DNA of 64,000 nt, from assembly GCA_016215025.1 (NCBI GenBank), contig JACRMI010000164.1, positions 124,001 to 188,000 on the forward strand. Direction: 5' to 3'. Shown here piece by piece: positions 53,601-60,746 of this stretch. Position 1 is the first letter of the stretch. Every line of letters starts with the position of its first letter. The notes under the pieces were generated by a model. That model searched no databases, was not told the origin of the DNA, and was given only the letters and a program-made list of their open reading frames with translations. Both the position numbers and the translations under genes were made by a program. This DNA comes from Chloroflexota bacterium (GTDB taxonomy: Bacteria > Chloroflexota > Anaerolineae > UBA4142).

Positions 53601-53727
53601 TGCTGCGCCAATACTTGCGAAACTTGGCGTTGCGCTAACGCCTGAAACAATCACGGCAGCGCAAGAACGCGGCAAGACGCAAACGCTCGAAACGATCGCG
53701 GCAGAGATTTTGGAGCAGAGACCCTAA
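50611..53727 (+). CDS. SARP/AfsR-like transcriptional activator (BTAD, NB-ARC, TPR)
   Basis: 1038 residues. An N-terminal winged-helix OmpR-like DNA-binding domain (about 1-100; KVSLLGALQI, LRQALANLRR) and BTAD domain (about 100-260; LYRGDLLEGFF, ALDPWREEAHRQLM) are followed by an NB-ARC-type ATPase (Walker A GQGGIGKTRL at about 288, then LLVLDNFEQL). Then come TPR repeats (about 600-1038). It should act as a signal-dependent activator. Three repeat stretches lie in frame: about 50935-50990, 51850-51880 and 52260-52336. It is divergent from the giant secreted protein gene, a possible target. No upstream sigma box was found. Confidence 0.9.
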   Translation: MADRPILKVSLLGALQITRAGRPVTGFASIKVQALFCYLALTARPHTRDTLIGLLWCDMPDADARTNLRQALANLRRLVGDHLLIERDTVAFDRSSSYWLDAEEFEQLTADHRPPTDETAVSRLRSAVELYRGDLLEGFFVRDAPEFEEWLLAQRERLRQHAFQVFHALVDQHLTHHEYARGIDYATRLLALDPWREEAHRQLMLLYARNGQRGAALAQYETCRRVLADKIGVEPSAETRALSERIRATDTTKPNLPPQFTSFVGRETELVQIDALLLKPECRLLTLLGQGGIGKTRLAIHAAAKQAGAFLNGIHFVSLAAITAPDLIAATIADALKIPLSGKAEPQTQVIDYLRNKEMLLVLDNFEQLIAGAKLVADILAAARDVKLIITSRERLNLQCEWIAPVDGLPVPVNSGQSTVNSERLAICYPPSASVRLFLQSAGRVQPRLAPNDDEMASIVRICQLVYGVPLGIELAAASVATQSCREIAREIERSLDFLATTQRDVPERQRSLRAAFEHSWNLLDAEEQRALRALSVFRGGFTLEAAEALVSKQSTVNSEQYPSLTVHGSLPTVHYLAALIGKSLLRRDANERYDLHEMVRQFAEEKLEQAGDEAEQVSKRHTAYYAEFLHQRTPYVRGAQSKQALDEIDADLGNIRGMWQWASANQKWQALDRALECLYLFYDIRSRFQEGREMFDLADHALAQATSQNAETNLVRARVLARQAIFRYREDDFEGAKESAGASLAIARALAAPKEIGLALSCLGNISFSLGDYAAARKWHLEKLALDRIENDAWKISVTLNNLAITANAQGDLDQAQTYFRQSIALKREIGDRRGLATSLDNFGIVLSNQGNYVAAYECRQEALALCQEIGDRDGAARALNNLGRVLGLQKKYAEAQARLQESLSISREIGNREMIMFAQQNLGGVACEIGDYTSAAEHLRGALEIALDIQTVPIALHALVLWAKLFVQRGQRARALELLTFVFAQSAITLEAKHDAAPILAKLGVALTPETITAAQERGKTQTLETIAAEILEQRP
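50935..50993. repeat. In-frame GACCGCTGACC/GGTCAGCCGTC inverted unit repeat in the SARP gene
   Basis: Units GACCGCTGACCACC and reversed CGGTCAGCCGTCTGCGG lie in frame in the BTAD region. The protein reads QLTADHRPPTDETAVSRL, a spacer in front of LYRGDLLEGF. The same unit recurs in the alpha-galactosidase gene near 63002. Confidence 0.6.
51850..51880. repeat. In-frame CAGTCAACAGTGAAC unit repeat in the SARP gene
   Basis: CAGTGGGCAGTCAACAGTCAACAGTGAAC encodes VNSGQSTVNSE in a loop between the ATPase and the following helical part. The unit is also present at 52260-52336. Confidence 0.65.
52260..52336. repeat. In-frame inverted AACAGTGAACAG repeat in the SARP gene
   Basis: AACAGTCAACCGTGAACAGTGAACAG is followed by the reverse, TGACTGTTCACGGTTCACTG. 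It encodes SKQSTVNSEQYPSLTVHGSLPTVHY in two parts. QSTVNSE is shared with the 51850 site. Confidence 0.7.
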
Positions 53728-53809
53728 ATTCCTTTTTACGATTTTCCAACAACTCGCCTAACGAAAATTGAGTATAATATCGGTGAAATTAAACCAACAA
53801 GGATTGGAA

Positions 53810-54901
53810 ATGATTACTGAACAGCAAGTTCTCGGCGCACTAGGAAAAGTTCAAGAACCCGAACTCCACCGCGATCTCGTTTCGTTGAATATGATCAAGG
53901 ACATCAAGATTCAAAATGATGCGGTGAATTTTACGATTGTATTGACCACGCCCGCTTGTCCCTTGCGCGGTCAAATTGAATCAGAGGCGAAAGCTGCCGT
54001 CGCTACACTCGGCGCAAAGCAAATCAACATCAAATGGGATTCGAGCGTGCCCAGCGATAAACGCATCAGCGGCAAGCTCAATATTCCGGTCAAATCGACC
54101 ATTGCGGTTGCATCCGGCAAAGGCGGCGTCGGCAAAACGACGGTGTCGGTAAATCTCGCCGTGGCGCTCGCGCAGATGGGCGCTAAAGTTGGCTTGATGG
54201 ACGCCGATGTTTATGGGCCGAACATTCCGATCATGATGGGCGTCAACGAACAGCCGCGCGCAACCGCCGATCAGCGCATCATTCCGCTCGAAGCGTACGG
54301 CGTCAAGTTGATGTCGATGGGTTTTCTCGTTTCGCCGGAGCAAGCCGTCATCTGGCGCGGTCCAATGCTGCATAGCGCGGTCCGCCAATTTCTTACCGAT
54401 GTCGAATGGGGCGAACTCGATTATCTCGTAATCGATCTGCCGCCCGGAACCGGCGATGTGCAAATCACACTCGCGCAATCGGTGCCGTTGACGGGTGGTG
54501 TCGTGGTAGCGACTCCGCAAGATGTCGCGCTTGCCGATGTTATTAAAGGCATCATGATGTTTCAGAAACTCGAAGTGCCGGTGCTGGGCGTGGTCGAAAA
54601 CATGTCGTACTTTTTATGCCCGCACTGTAACGAGCGCACCGATATTTTCGCGCACGGCGGCGCAAAAAAGATGGCGGAGAAATACGGCGCGGCGTTCCTC
54701 GGCGAAATTCCGTTGGACACGGCGATTCGTATCGGCGGCGATAGCGGCAAGCCGATCACGGTGGCGCAACCAAAGTCAGCGTATGCGAAAATTTTCCAAG
54801 AGATCGCGCAACGTGTCGCAGCGCAGGTCAGCGTAATGAACGTGCAAGCGGCGCAAGGCGATTTGATCTCCGGCGCAAGCATTCCCATCATGCGCCGGTA
54901 G
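53810..54901 (+). CDS. Mrp/NBP35-family iron-sulfur carrier ATPase (ApbC-like)
   Basis: 363 residues. An N-terminal MIP18/DUF59 domain (about 1-85) is followed by a deviant Walker P-loop GKGGVGKTT (103-111), Walker B-type [10 protein letters not shown] and the CPHCNERTD motif (Cys270, Cys273) that binds a [4Fe-4S] cluster at the dimer interface. It supplies iron-sulfur clusters to target proteins. The start ATG 53810 removes a repeat-like stretch of the open frame. A TATAAT box is at 53773-53778, about 30 bp before the ATG. No other Fe-S gene is nearby. Confidence 0.93.
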   Translation: MITEQQVLGALGKVQEPELHRDLVSLNMIKDIKIQNDAVNFTIVLTTPACPLRGQIESEAKAAVATLGAKQINIKWDSSVPSDKRISGKLNIPVKSTIAVASGKGGVGKTTVSVNLAVALAQMGAKVGLMDADVYGPNIPIMMGVNEQPRATADQRIIPLEAYGVKLMSMGFLVSPEQAVIWRGPMLHSAVRQFLTDVEWGELDYLVIDLPPGTGDVQITLAQSVPLTGGVVVATPQDVALADVIKGIMMFQKLEVPVLGVVENMSYFLCPHCNERTDIFAHGGAKKMAEKYGAAFLGEIPLDTAIRIGGDSGKPITVAQPKSAYAKIFQEIAQRVAAQVSVMNVQAAQGDLISGASIPIMRR

Positions 54902-54920
54902 CAATCGACAGGAGCCTTAT

Positions 54921-54979
54921 CCCCACAGACAAAAAGAAACACGGAAAAAGAATTTCCGTGTTTCTTTTTGTCTGTGGGG
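54921..54979. terminator. Bidirectional hairpin between the Mrp and propeller genes
   Basis: CCCCACAGACAAAAAGAAAC and its inverted copy form a long stem with an AAAAAGAATTT-type centre. The two genes converge at this point. Confidence 0.78.
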
Positions 54980-54989
54980 AAAATTTTTT

Positions 54990-56384
54990 TTACCGCCAAT
55001 CGATTACGCGTTCGTTGTTGAAATTATAAGTAATCGGAATCGAATCGGTGACATTCTTGAGCACTTGCTTCAAGCCCGTTCCATCGACGTTGATGGCGTA
55101 GAATTCCCACTTGCCACCGCGATCCGAGAGGAACAGAATTTGCTTGCCATCGGGCGACCAAGTCGGCGCAACATTGTTGGTCACGTAGAACGCGAGCGGG
55201 TTCGGATGGGTTAACGGTGTGGGATTGTTTCCATCCCAGTTCATCACGTTGATTTCCCAATGATCGTGCTGGCGTGTTTGAAAAACGATTTGCTTGCCAT
55301 CGGGGCTGTAACGCGCCGATTGCACGGCCGGGTTCTGCGTATAGATTTTCACTGCATCCTGATCCGGTGTGCCCGTCGTCAGAATGCCAAAGTTCGCATC
55401 GGCGTACGCAATCGTCTTGTTGTCCGTGCCAAACGTCGGCGAGAAACAATAGTTGGTGCAGCGCGGTTCGGTGATCGCTTTGGAGTTCACATCGATCAGA
55501 ATGAGTTTCCAATGTGGGTTGGCAGGAAAGCTAAAACAGCCAAAGGGACCAAAGCAAAAACTCATCTCGTCGAGCTGCCCACCTTTTTGCTGCGTAAACG
55601 CGATTTTGCTTCCATCGCGACTCCATTCCGGCTGCAGCGCCGTATTGGAGCTATAGATCGCTTGCTCGTTCGTACCATCGGCATTGGCGACGAACAAACC
55701 GGCCGGATAATTCCAACGCGTGAACGCAATGCGCTTGGCATCCACCGTCCACACCGGATCGATAGCGCCGGTCGTGATGCGCGTGAGATTCGAGCCGTCG
55801 CCGTTCACTAGATAAACGACTCCGCCGTTCGCGTCGCGGAAAAGTAATTTGCCGCTGAGCGTTCCGGTCGGAACCGGTGTGGCGAACAAAGGTGTGGGGA
55901 GTGGCGTCGGCGTTATGGTGGGCGCAAGAGTTACACTCGCACCGCTGACCAACAATCGATACGAAACTGGGAATGGATTGTTGTTCGTGACAACCGCAAA
56001 GTAGCGACCCGAGGTTCGGAATGCGCCGAGCCAAACCAGGTCGTGAATCGCCGCGGCGCTCGCGGCGCTTGGCTGCGAACCCAGCCCAACCGGTTTTGTC
56101 GTGGGGTCTTGCAGCCAAGCGGTTGCTTGCTCTGGCGTGTAGATTGCGAGGCGAAGATTCGGTGCGCCGTTGGCATCCACATCGACTTCAACTTGCGACT
56201 TGTCTGCGCCATAGTCGAAATAGTACCAGGCGCTCGCGTTCGGCGCGAGCGTTTGGAATGTGCCGGTCACCATCAACGGATCCCAGGATCCTGCGCCGGT
56301 GGGTGCGCCCGCAAAAACCGCAGGCACAGTCAACGCGGCGGTGATCACGATCAAAGCTAATCCAACTAGATACAGTCGTTTCAT
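54990..56384 (-). CDS. Secreted TolB-like beta-propeller protein
   Basis: 464 residues with signal peptide (about 1-25, ending VFAGAP). Residues about 30-150 form a beta-sandwich like a pre-peptidase C-terminal domain (YYFDYGADKSQVEVDVDANG). After a Thr/Pro linker, about five propeller blades (WSRDGSKIAFTQ, YSPDGKQIVFQ, WSPDGKQILFLSDR) close the protein. No lipobox is seen and there is no catalytic motif. It is probably a surface-exposed binding protein. The ORF ends at the convergence hairpin with the Mrp gene. Confidence 0.83.
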   Translation of the reverse strand: MKRLYLVGLALIVITAALTVPAVFAGAPTGAGSWDPLMVTGTFQTLAPNASAWYYFDYGADKSQVEVDVDANGAPNLRLAIYTPEQATAWLQDPTTKPVGLGSQPSAASAAAIHDLVWLGAFRTSGRYFAVVTNNNPFPVSYRLLVSGASVTLAPTITPTPLPTPLFATPVPTGTLSGKLLFRDANGGVVYLVNGDGSNLTRITTGAIDPVWTVDAKRIAFTRWNYPAGLFVANADGTNEQAIYSSNTALQPEWSRDGSKIAFTQQKGGQLDEMSFCFGPFGCFSFPANPHWKLILIDVNSKAITEPRCTNYCFSPTFGTDNKTIAYADANFGILTTGTPDQDAVKIYTQNPAVQSARYSPDGKQIVFQTRQHDHWEINVMNWDGNNPTPLTHPNPLAFYVTNNVAPTWSPDGKQILFLSDRGGKWEFYAINVDGTGLKQVLKNVTDSIPITYNFNNERVIDWR

Positions 56385-56419
56385 GTTTGTCCTTTCTGCG
56401 ATGAAGACCCTGTCCGAAT

Positions 56420-56487
56420 GTCAGGCTGAGCAGCGCCAAGCATCTCTTTATGCGAAGATTGAGACCCTTCGCTTTGCTCAGGGTGAC
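56420..56487. repeat. MITE-like repeat with GTCAGGCTGAGC/CAGGGTGAC ends
   Basis: It has outer ends GTCAGGCTGAGC and GCTCAGGGTGAC and inner CGAAGATTGAGACCCTTCG. It belongs to the same family as the element at 31330-31440. Confidence 0.65.
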
Positions 56488-56570
56488 AATCGTTTTCATT
56501 GGGTTAGGGTCTCTATTGCGAACTATCGAGAATCATATCCAGACTGGATATAGTGTCAAATTCGGGACAA

Positions 56571-56600
56571 AAAAATAGAGCGTCGTTCGACGCTCTATTT
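56571..56600 (-). terminator. Intrinsic terminator of the macrodomain operon
   Basis: On the minus strand AAATAGAGCGTCG and CGACGCTCTATTT pair with a 4-nt loop, followed by a T-run. It lies 22 bp after the macrodomain stop codon. Confidence 0.8.
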
Positions 56601-56621
56601 ACGTTTCTGGGATTCGATCGG

Positions 56622-57161
56622 TTACATTTTTCCAGTAACTTGTTCCAACACGCGTTGGTGCGTTTCCAGTGCACGCGAATCGTACAGCACGTAGCGCACC
56701 AATTCGATTTCGGGATGCTCACGCAAATAAGCGATGATCGTGTCGAAAGCGATGCGTGCGGCATCTTGCACGGGGTAACCGTAAATACCGGTGGAGATCG
56801 CGGGGAACGCCACCGTCGCGCAATTGTTTTGCGAGGCGAGATGGAGACAAGTGCGATAGGCATTCGCAAGCAATTCCGATTCGCCCGATTGTCCGCCGCG
56901 ATAGACGGGACCGACGGCGTGAATGACGTGGCGCGCTCTTAACTTGTACCCGCGCGTGATTTTTGCGCTACCGGTTGGACAGCCACCCAGCATGCGACAC
57001 TCGTCCAACAACTGGGAACCGGCCGCGCGATGGATTGCCCCATCGACGCCGCCGCCGCCGAGGAGCGACGAATTGGCCGCATTGACAATCGCATCGACAT
57101 CTTGCTGTGTGATGTCGCCTTGCACCAATTCGATCGTCGAGTCACCGATTTTCATTTGCAT
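56622..57161 (-). CDS. Macrodomain protein (ADP-ribose/O-acetyl-ADP-ribose hydrolase-like)
   Basis: 179 residues, a single macrodomain. Motifs are [30 protein letters not shown] (adenine and ribose pocket), [14 protein letters not shown], and [20 protein letters not shown]. These match the YmdB/MacroD type that removes ADP-ribose or O-acetyl from targets. It overlaps the nucleotidyltransferase gene by 20 bp and is the last gene of a four-gene minus-strand unit. The second Met (57155) is another possible start. Confidence 0.93.
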   Translation of the reverse strand: MQMKIGDSTIELVQGDITQQDVDAIVNAANSSLLGGGGVDGAIHRAAGSQLLDECRMLGGCPTGSAKITRGYKLRARHVIHAVGPVYRGGQSGESELLANAYRTCLHLASQNNCATVAFPAISTGIYGYPVQDAARIAFDTIIAYLREHPEIELVRYVLYDSRALETHQRVLEQVTGKM

Positions 57162-57963
57162 TTCCGACTCCGGGATTCAATTGTACTTGTTTCAAAAGTT
57201 GACGCTGGTTCTCACGCAGTTGCATCTGACCCTGGGTGAGTCGATCAAGATCATGTTCCAGAAAATCCAGAAACCGCTCAAGTGATTTGGTGATGGAAGA
57301 CAAATCGTACGACGGCACTGTTGCCGCAAGATGAGATTGCAGTTCGGCATCGGCGGTCGCTTGAAAGAATTGCAGCGGGCGCACGCCGTCATGTGTGCGC
57401 GAGTAGAGTTCCATCACGAGCGCGCGCATCCGATGCAAGAAATCAATCGCGCTCCAAAGCCGACCACGCTGCAAAGCGACCTTTGTTTCGACGGCGTACC
57501 GCACGCATCGATCCAATAATGCATCGAACGTATCTTCGCTCGCGTGCCGATTGGCATTCCCAGCCGCTTTGATCGCCGTCTCGTCGATTCGTCCGGTGAG
57601 CACTAGCATATCATCGACAATGTTCGGACTGGTTGAACGGAGCGGATGGTATCGGATGGACAACTCCATCAACGATTCCAAGACGATGTCGGCCTCGTCG
57701 TCGCCATCGGGAATAATCAGCGCGGCGCGTTCACCCAACGATGCGAACGAATTGCACAAGCGGGTCAATTCCTCGCTAACGTTTACGACGACATCATCGC
57801 CGATTAAGACGTCGAGGTCAAGATCGGAATAACGATCCCAATTGCCGCGCGCCAGCGACCCAAATAGTACAATCGCCTGAATGCGCGGATCATTGGCGTA
57901 ATAAGCTACGATCGCTTGAAGCAACGCTTGGTGCTGCGGCGTCCCAGGATAATCTTTGACCAT
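57142..57963 (-). CDS. Nucleotidyltransferase (NTP_transf_2 superfamily)
   Basis: 273 residues. The N-terminal domain has [18 protein letters not shown], with G35-S36 and the metal-binding Asp47 and Asp49. The rest is helical and of the aminoglycoside/MNT-like type (about 130-250). The acceptor is unknown: a small molecule such as an aminoglycoside, or a protein (AMPylation). Two bp separate it from the methyltransferase start, and it overlaps the macrodomain gene, so the group is co-expressed. Confidence 0.82.
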   Translation of the reverse strand: MVKDYPGTPQHQALLQAIVAYYANDPRIQAIVLFGSLARGNWDRYSDLDLDVLIGDDVVVNVSEELTRLCNSFASLGERAALIIPDGDDEADIVLESLMELSIRYHPLRSTSPNIVDDMLVLTGRIDETAIKAAGNANRHASEDTFDALLDRCVRYAVETKVALQRGRLWSAIDFLHRMRALVMELYSRTHDGVRPLQFFQATADAELQSHLAATVPSYDLSSITKSLERFLDFLEHDLDRLTQGQMQLRENQRQLLKQVQLNPGVGNANENR

Positions 57964-57965
57964 GA

Positions 57966-58850
57966 TTAAGGACCACTGCGCTTGAACACCGCCAGCGCAT
58001 CGACATCCGTGCGGCGCTGCGCGGCAAGCTCAAGCCAGGGTTCGTTCGCGACCTGATCGATGCATTCGCCATAGGCGCAAACACTGACTGCGCGTCCGCG
58101 GGTTGCGTCTTTAATTTTTTTCAGCACATTCGCCAGCATCGCGCCTTTGAACGGCGTGTACATGAAAAAGACCGTTCCGTCGGCGTAAGGTGCATCGCGC
58201 GCATCGACGTTGATGAACTGAACACTCGACAGGTTCAATCGTTGCGCTGAGTGACGCGCATAATCGCAATAAGCTGGCTCAAATTCGATACCGTGAGTCC
58301 GTGCGCCGGTCAAGAGATGGACGAGAATGCACACCTGCCCCAAGCCCGAACCCAAGTCGTAGAAAATATCATCGCGCGTAATGAGCATCATTTCGGTCAA
58401 CTCAAGGATCACGCGCGCCGGCGTCGGCTGATAAAAGACCATTTCGGGCTCGCGCGTGCGTGTCTCGTGCGGTATCGTGTCGAGACGTAGCAAGCCATTC
58501 ACAAAAACGTCGAGTTGATCGTAGCCGCGTTCGGAAGAAACCGGCTTACGAACATGGTGATCGAATTCTTGACGGAGACACTCGCCTCGCAGCGTACCGT
58601 TCGCAATGCCAGCCCGTACTCGGCGAAAAATCTCTTCATCGATAGCGGCGAATTGATCGCGCAAAATCTGGGCGCGCTGTACGAGTTCGTTGCCATCGTC
58701 GTCCATGCGGTCGAGCAAGTGAAACTCGATTCGATCCAGCGCATCGGCTCTGCCCACGAAATTGATCTCCGCGCGCAGCGCGACATCGTTCTCAATGGCT
58801 TGAATCTCCGCCTGCATCTGATCGAACATCAAACGGGTGGTCGTCGTCAT
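57966..58850 (-). CDS. SAM-dependent methyltransferase
   Basis: 294 residues from ATG 58850. The open frame continues to 59204, but this part lies over the RpiB gene and is not needed. The SAM motif YDLGSGLGQVCILVHLL is followed by the acidic motif II GIEFEPAYCDYAR and VDARDAPY. The N-terminal part (about 1-120) is helical and may bind the substrate. It recalls histone-methyltransferase-like (DOT1-type) bacterial proteins, but no substrate can be assigned. The gene overlaps the RpiB-like gene by 4 bp. Confidence 0.85.
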   Translation of the reverse strand: MTTTTRLMFDQMQAEIQAIENDVALRAEINFVGRADALDRIEFHLLDRMDDDGNELVQRAQILRDQFAAIDEEIFRRVRAGIANGTLRGECLRQEFDHHVRKPVSSERGYDQLDVFVNGLLRLDTIPHETRTREPEMVFYQPTPARVILELTEMMLITRDDIFYDLGSGLGQVCILVHLLTGARTHGIEFEPAYCDYARHSAQRLNLSSVQFINVDARDAPYADGTVFFMYTPFKGAMLANVLKKIKDATRGRAVSVCAYGECIDQVANEPWLELAAQRRTDVDALAVFKRSGP

Positions 58851-59323
58851 ATTGTAACGTGTGGCTTGCGACCTGCAGCTTGATACTTTTTCTCGATCTC
58901 TCCAACCTGCGCGACGCATTCCACATCGACTGGATCGGTTCCGAGCGGCGTCGTGAACCATGCGTCGAGAATCTCTTTGGCGACAATTTCCGACGTGGCG
59001 CGCAAGCTCAAACACAAAACGTTCGCGCGGTTCCACAGCCGCGCACCCTTTGCCGTTTCCGCATCGTGACACAACGCGGCGCGAATCCCTGGCACTTTGT
59101 TCGCCGCAATCGATACGCCCGTGCCGGTCCAACAACACACGATGCCTCCGTCGACCTCGCCGCGTGCGACACACTCTGCAACTTGCTGTGCCACACGCGT
59201 CCACGATTCCTTCACGCCGCGCAACGGTCCGAACAATTCAACCTGATATCCGCGCTTGTTCAACTCTTCGATAATCGTATCCGTCAAATGCGTTTGCTCA
59301 TCCGAGCCGACCGCTAGTTTCAT
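58847..59323 (-). CDS. RpiB/LacA/LacB-family sugar-phosphate isomerase
   Basis: 158 residues from ATG 59323, after GAGGTAACC. The RpiB pattern is clear: KLAVGSDEQTHLTDTI, GGIVCCWTGTGVSIAANKVPGIRAALCHD, and ANVLCLSLRATSE. Catalytic residues are the Cys of CWTGTG and possibly the His of ALCHD. It should interconvert ketose and aldose phosphates, such as ribulose/ribose 5-phosphate. The CWTGTG form is a distinct subgroup, so the true substrate may differ. It is the first gene of the minus-strand unit; the tail overlaps the methyltransferase start. Confidence 0.88.
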   Translation of the reverse strand: MKLAVGSDEQTHLTDTIIEELNKRGYQVELFGPLRGVKESWTRVAQQVAECVARGEVDGGIVCCWTGTGVSIAANKVPGIRAALCHDAETAKGARLWNRANVLCLSLRATSEIVAKEILDAWFTTPLGTDPVDVECVAQVGEIEKKYQAAGRKPHVTI

Positions 59324-59388
59324 GGTTACCTCTTTCATCAAGCATTTTACTCTCAATGAGATAAAACGTAAAACGTAAGCCGTGCTTC

Positions 59389-59453
59389 GTGTTGCGTGTT
59401 GCGTGTTCAACCTTACGCAATCCTTTTACGGAACACGCATCACGCAACACGTT
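59389..59453. repeat. Inverted CGTGTTGCGTGTTG unit array in the DUF1893 leader
   Basis: CGTGTTGCGTGTTGCGTGTTC is followed, after a spacer, by GAACACGCATCACGCAACACG. It lies about 40 bp before the next start codon and also faces the RpiB-like gene. Confidence 0.78.
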
Positions 59454-59493
59454 TTATTTGACACCCGTTTTACGCGGTGGTAAACTCACCGGC

Positions 59494-59937
59494 ATGACAG
59501 ACCTTGAAATCGCAAAACAAAAACTAAATTCCGATTCGCTCGCCTTTGTCATCGTCAATGCTGGTGCGATTCTTTGTGCGGGCACGCGCGAAGGCATCGG
59601 CGAATTGATCGAAACAATAGACGCGCTTGGTGACACATTGCATGGTGCAGCGCTCGCCGATAAGATCGTTGGCAAAGCCGTCGCGATGGTGGCACGGGCG
59701 GCTCACATCCGCGCAGTGTACTCGCCGATGATGAGTCAAGCCGCGTGCGATGCCCTCGTCGTCGCGCACATTCCGTTCGAATACGATCACCTCGTTCCCC
59801 TTGTCCTCAACAAACGCAACGATGGTCCCTGCCCCATGGAACGCTTAACGCTGCCAATCGACGAGCCTGCGCAAGCCACCGCTGCCTTGCGCGAATTTGT
59901 CAAAGCGCGCGCAACGCAACCACTCCGCACGGGTTAA
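59494..59937 (+). CDS. DUF1893 family protein
   Basis: 147 residues from ATG 59494, the start that fits the family (MTDLEIAKQKL). The pattern LAFVIVNAGAILCAGTREGIGELI and ALADKIVGKAVAMVARAAHIRAVYSPMMS matches DUF1893, a small protein with a deaminase-like fold and unknown activity. The C-terminal extension (about 100-147) has NKRNDGPCPMERLTL, a Cys-containing end that DUF1893 proteins share. It has no partner gene in close range. Function unknown. Confidence 0.8.
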   Translation: MTDLEIAKQKLNSDSLAFVIVNAGAILCAGTREGIGELIETIDALGDTLHGAALADKIVGKAVAMVARAAHIRAVYSPMMSQAACDALVVAHIPFEYDHLVPLVLNKRNDGPCPMERLTLPIDEPAQATAALREFVKARATQPLRTG

Positions 59938-59953
59938 TACTGTCGTTCGTGGT

Positions 59954-59996
59954 GCGCGATTTACACTTGCACCAAACGCAAGTGCAGATGTCGCGC
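59954..59996 (+). promoter_or_regulatory. Hairpin ahead of plsY
   Basis: GCGCGATTTACACTTGC and GCAAGTGCAGATGTCGCGC form an imperfect stem with a 7-nt loop, 30 bp before the plsY start. It could end the DUF1893 transcript or act in the plsY leader. Confidence 0.5.
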
Positions 59997-60026
59997 GCTA
60001 CCAACCCAAATGGATTGGAGGTACTT

Positions 60027-60740
60027 ATGACATTAGTAATCGCATGGGCAATCGGCGCGTTGATCGGTTATGCGTTCGGCGCATTTCCGACGGGCTTTTT
60101 TGTCGGCAAGCTTTGGAATGTGGATGTGCGCAAGCACGGCAGCGGTCGCACCGGCGGCACGAATGTTTTGCGCACCGTCGGCTGGCGCGCGTTCGCCTTG
60201 ACCGTTGTCGGTGACGCACTCAAGGGAATTGTTCCTGTTCTCATCACGCAAGCCATCTATCCGACGATTCACAGCGCGCACGTCACCACCGTGATCGGCG
60301 TTTTGATCGGCAACAACTGGTCGCTGTGGATTACGCTGCTCACGAAACCGGACCCCGCGATGAAATTCGATGCACCGGTGCTGGGGGGCATTCAACGGGT
60401 CGTGCATCAAGGACGCGGCGGCGCGGGCGTCACCACGACGGCGGGTGCAGCCCTGGCGCTGTTTCCACCCGTCCCGCTGATCATTGTGCCATTTGGTATT
60501 GGCGCATTGCTTGCCACGAAATATGCCTCGGTGGGTTCGCTGACAGCGGCGACGTTGTTTCCCATCGTCATGGGCGCATTTGTTTTTACCGGCAATGCGC
60601 CGATCAGTTATTTTATTCTGTCGCTCATTGTCTGCGTTCTCATCTACGTCGTTCACATTCCCAACATCGAACGATTGCGCGCGGGCAACGAAAGACGATT
60701 CGGCGCGCGCATGGGACAACGTCCAACTCGGTCGCAGTAA
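60027..60740 (+). CDS. plsY: Glycerol-3-phosphate acyltransferase PlsY-like
   Basis: 237 residues with about six membrane segments. Motif 1 is GSGRTGGTNVLRTVG, motif 2 GRGGAGVTTTAG (usually GGKGVATALG) and motif 3 NIERLRAGNERR. The enzyme transfers an acyl group from acyl phosphate to glycerol 3-phosphate, the first step of membrane lipid synthesis. The start ATG 60027 has GGAGG 7 nt ahead; the longer frame from 59745 lies in the previous gene. In motif 2 the Lys is Ala and in motif 1 the Asn is Arg, so this is a divergent member. Confidence 0.85.
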   Translation: MTLVIAWAIGALIGYAFGAFPTGFFVGKLWNVDVRKHGSGRTGGTNVLRTVGWRAFALTVVGDALKGIVPVLITQAIYPTIHSAHVTTVIGVLIGNNWSLWITLLTKPDPAMKFDAPVLGGIQRVVHQGRGGAGVTTTAGAALALFPPVPLIIVPFGIGALLATKYASVGSLTAATLFPIVMGAFVFTGNAPISYFILSLIVCVLIYVVHIPNIERLRAGNERRFGARMGQRPTRSQ

Positions 60741-60746
60741 ACATCG

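Noticed and set aside
57966-59204. A 412-residue methyltransferase reading through from 59204
   Set aside because: The N-terminal 118 codons lie over the RpiB-like gene on the same strand in another frame, and are Arg/Cys-rich without domain signal. ATG 58850 gives a complete enzyme.
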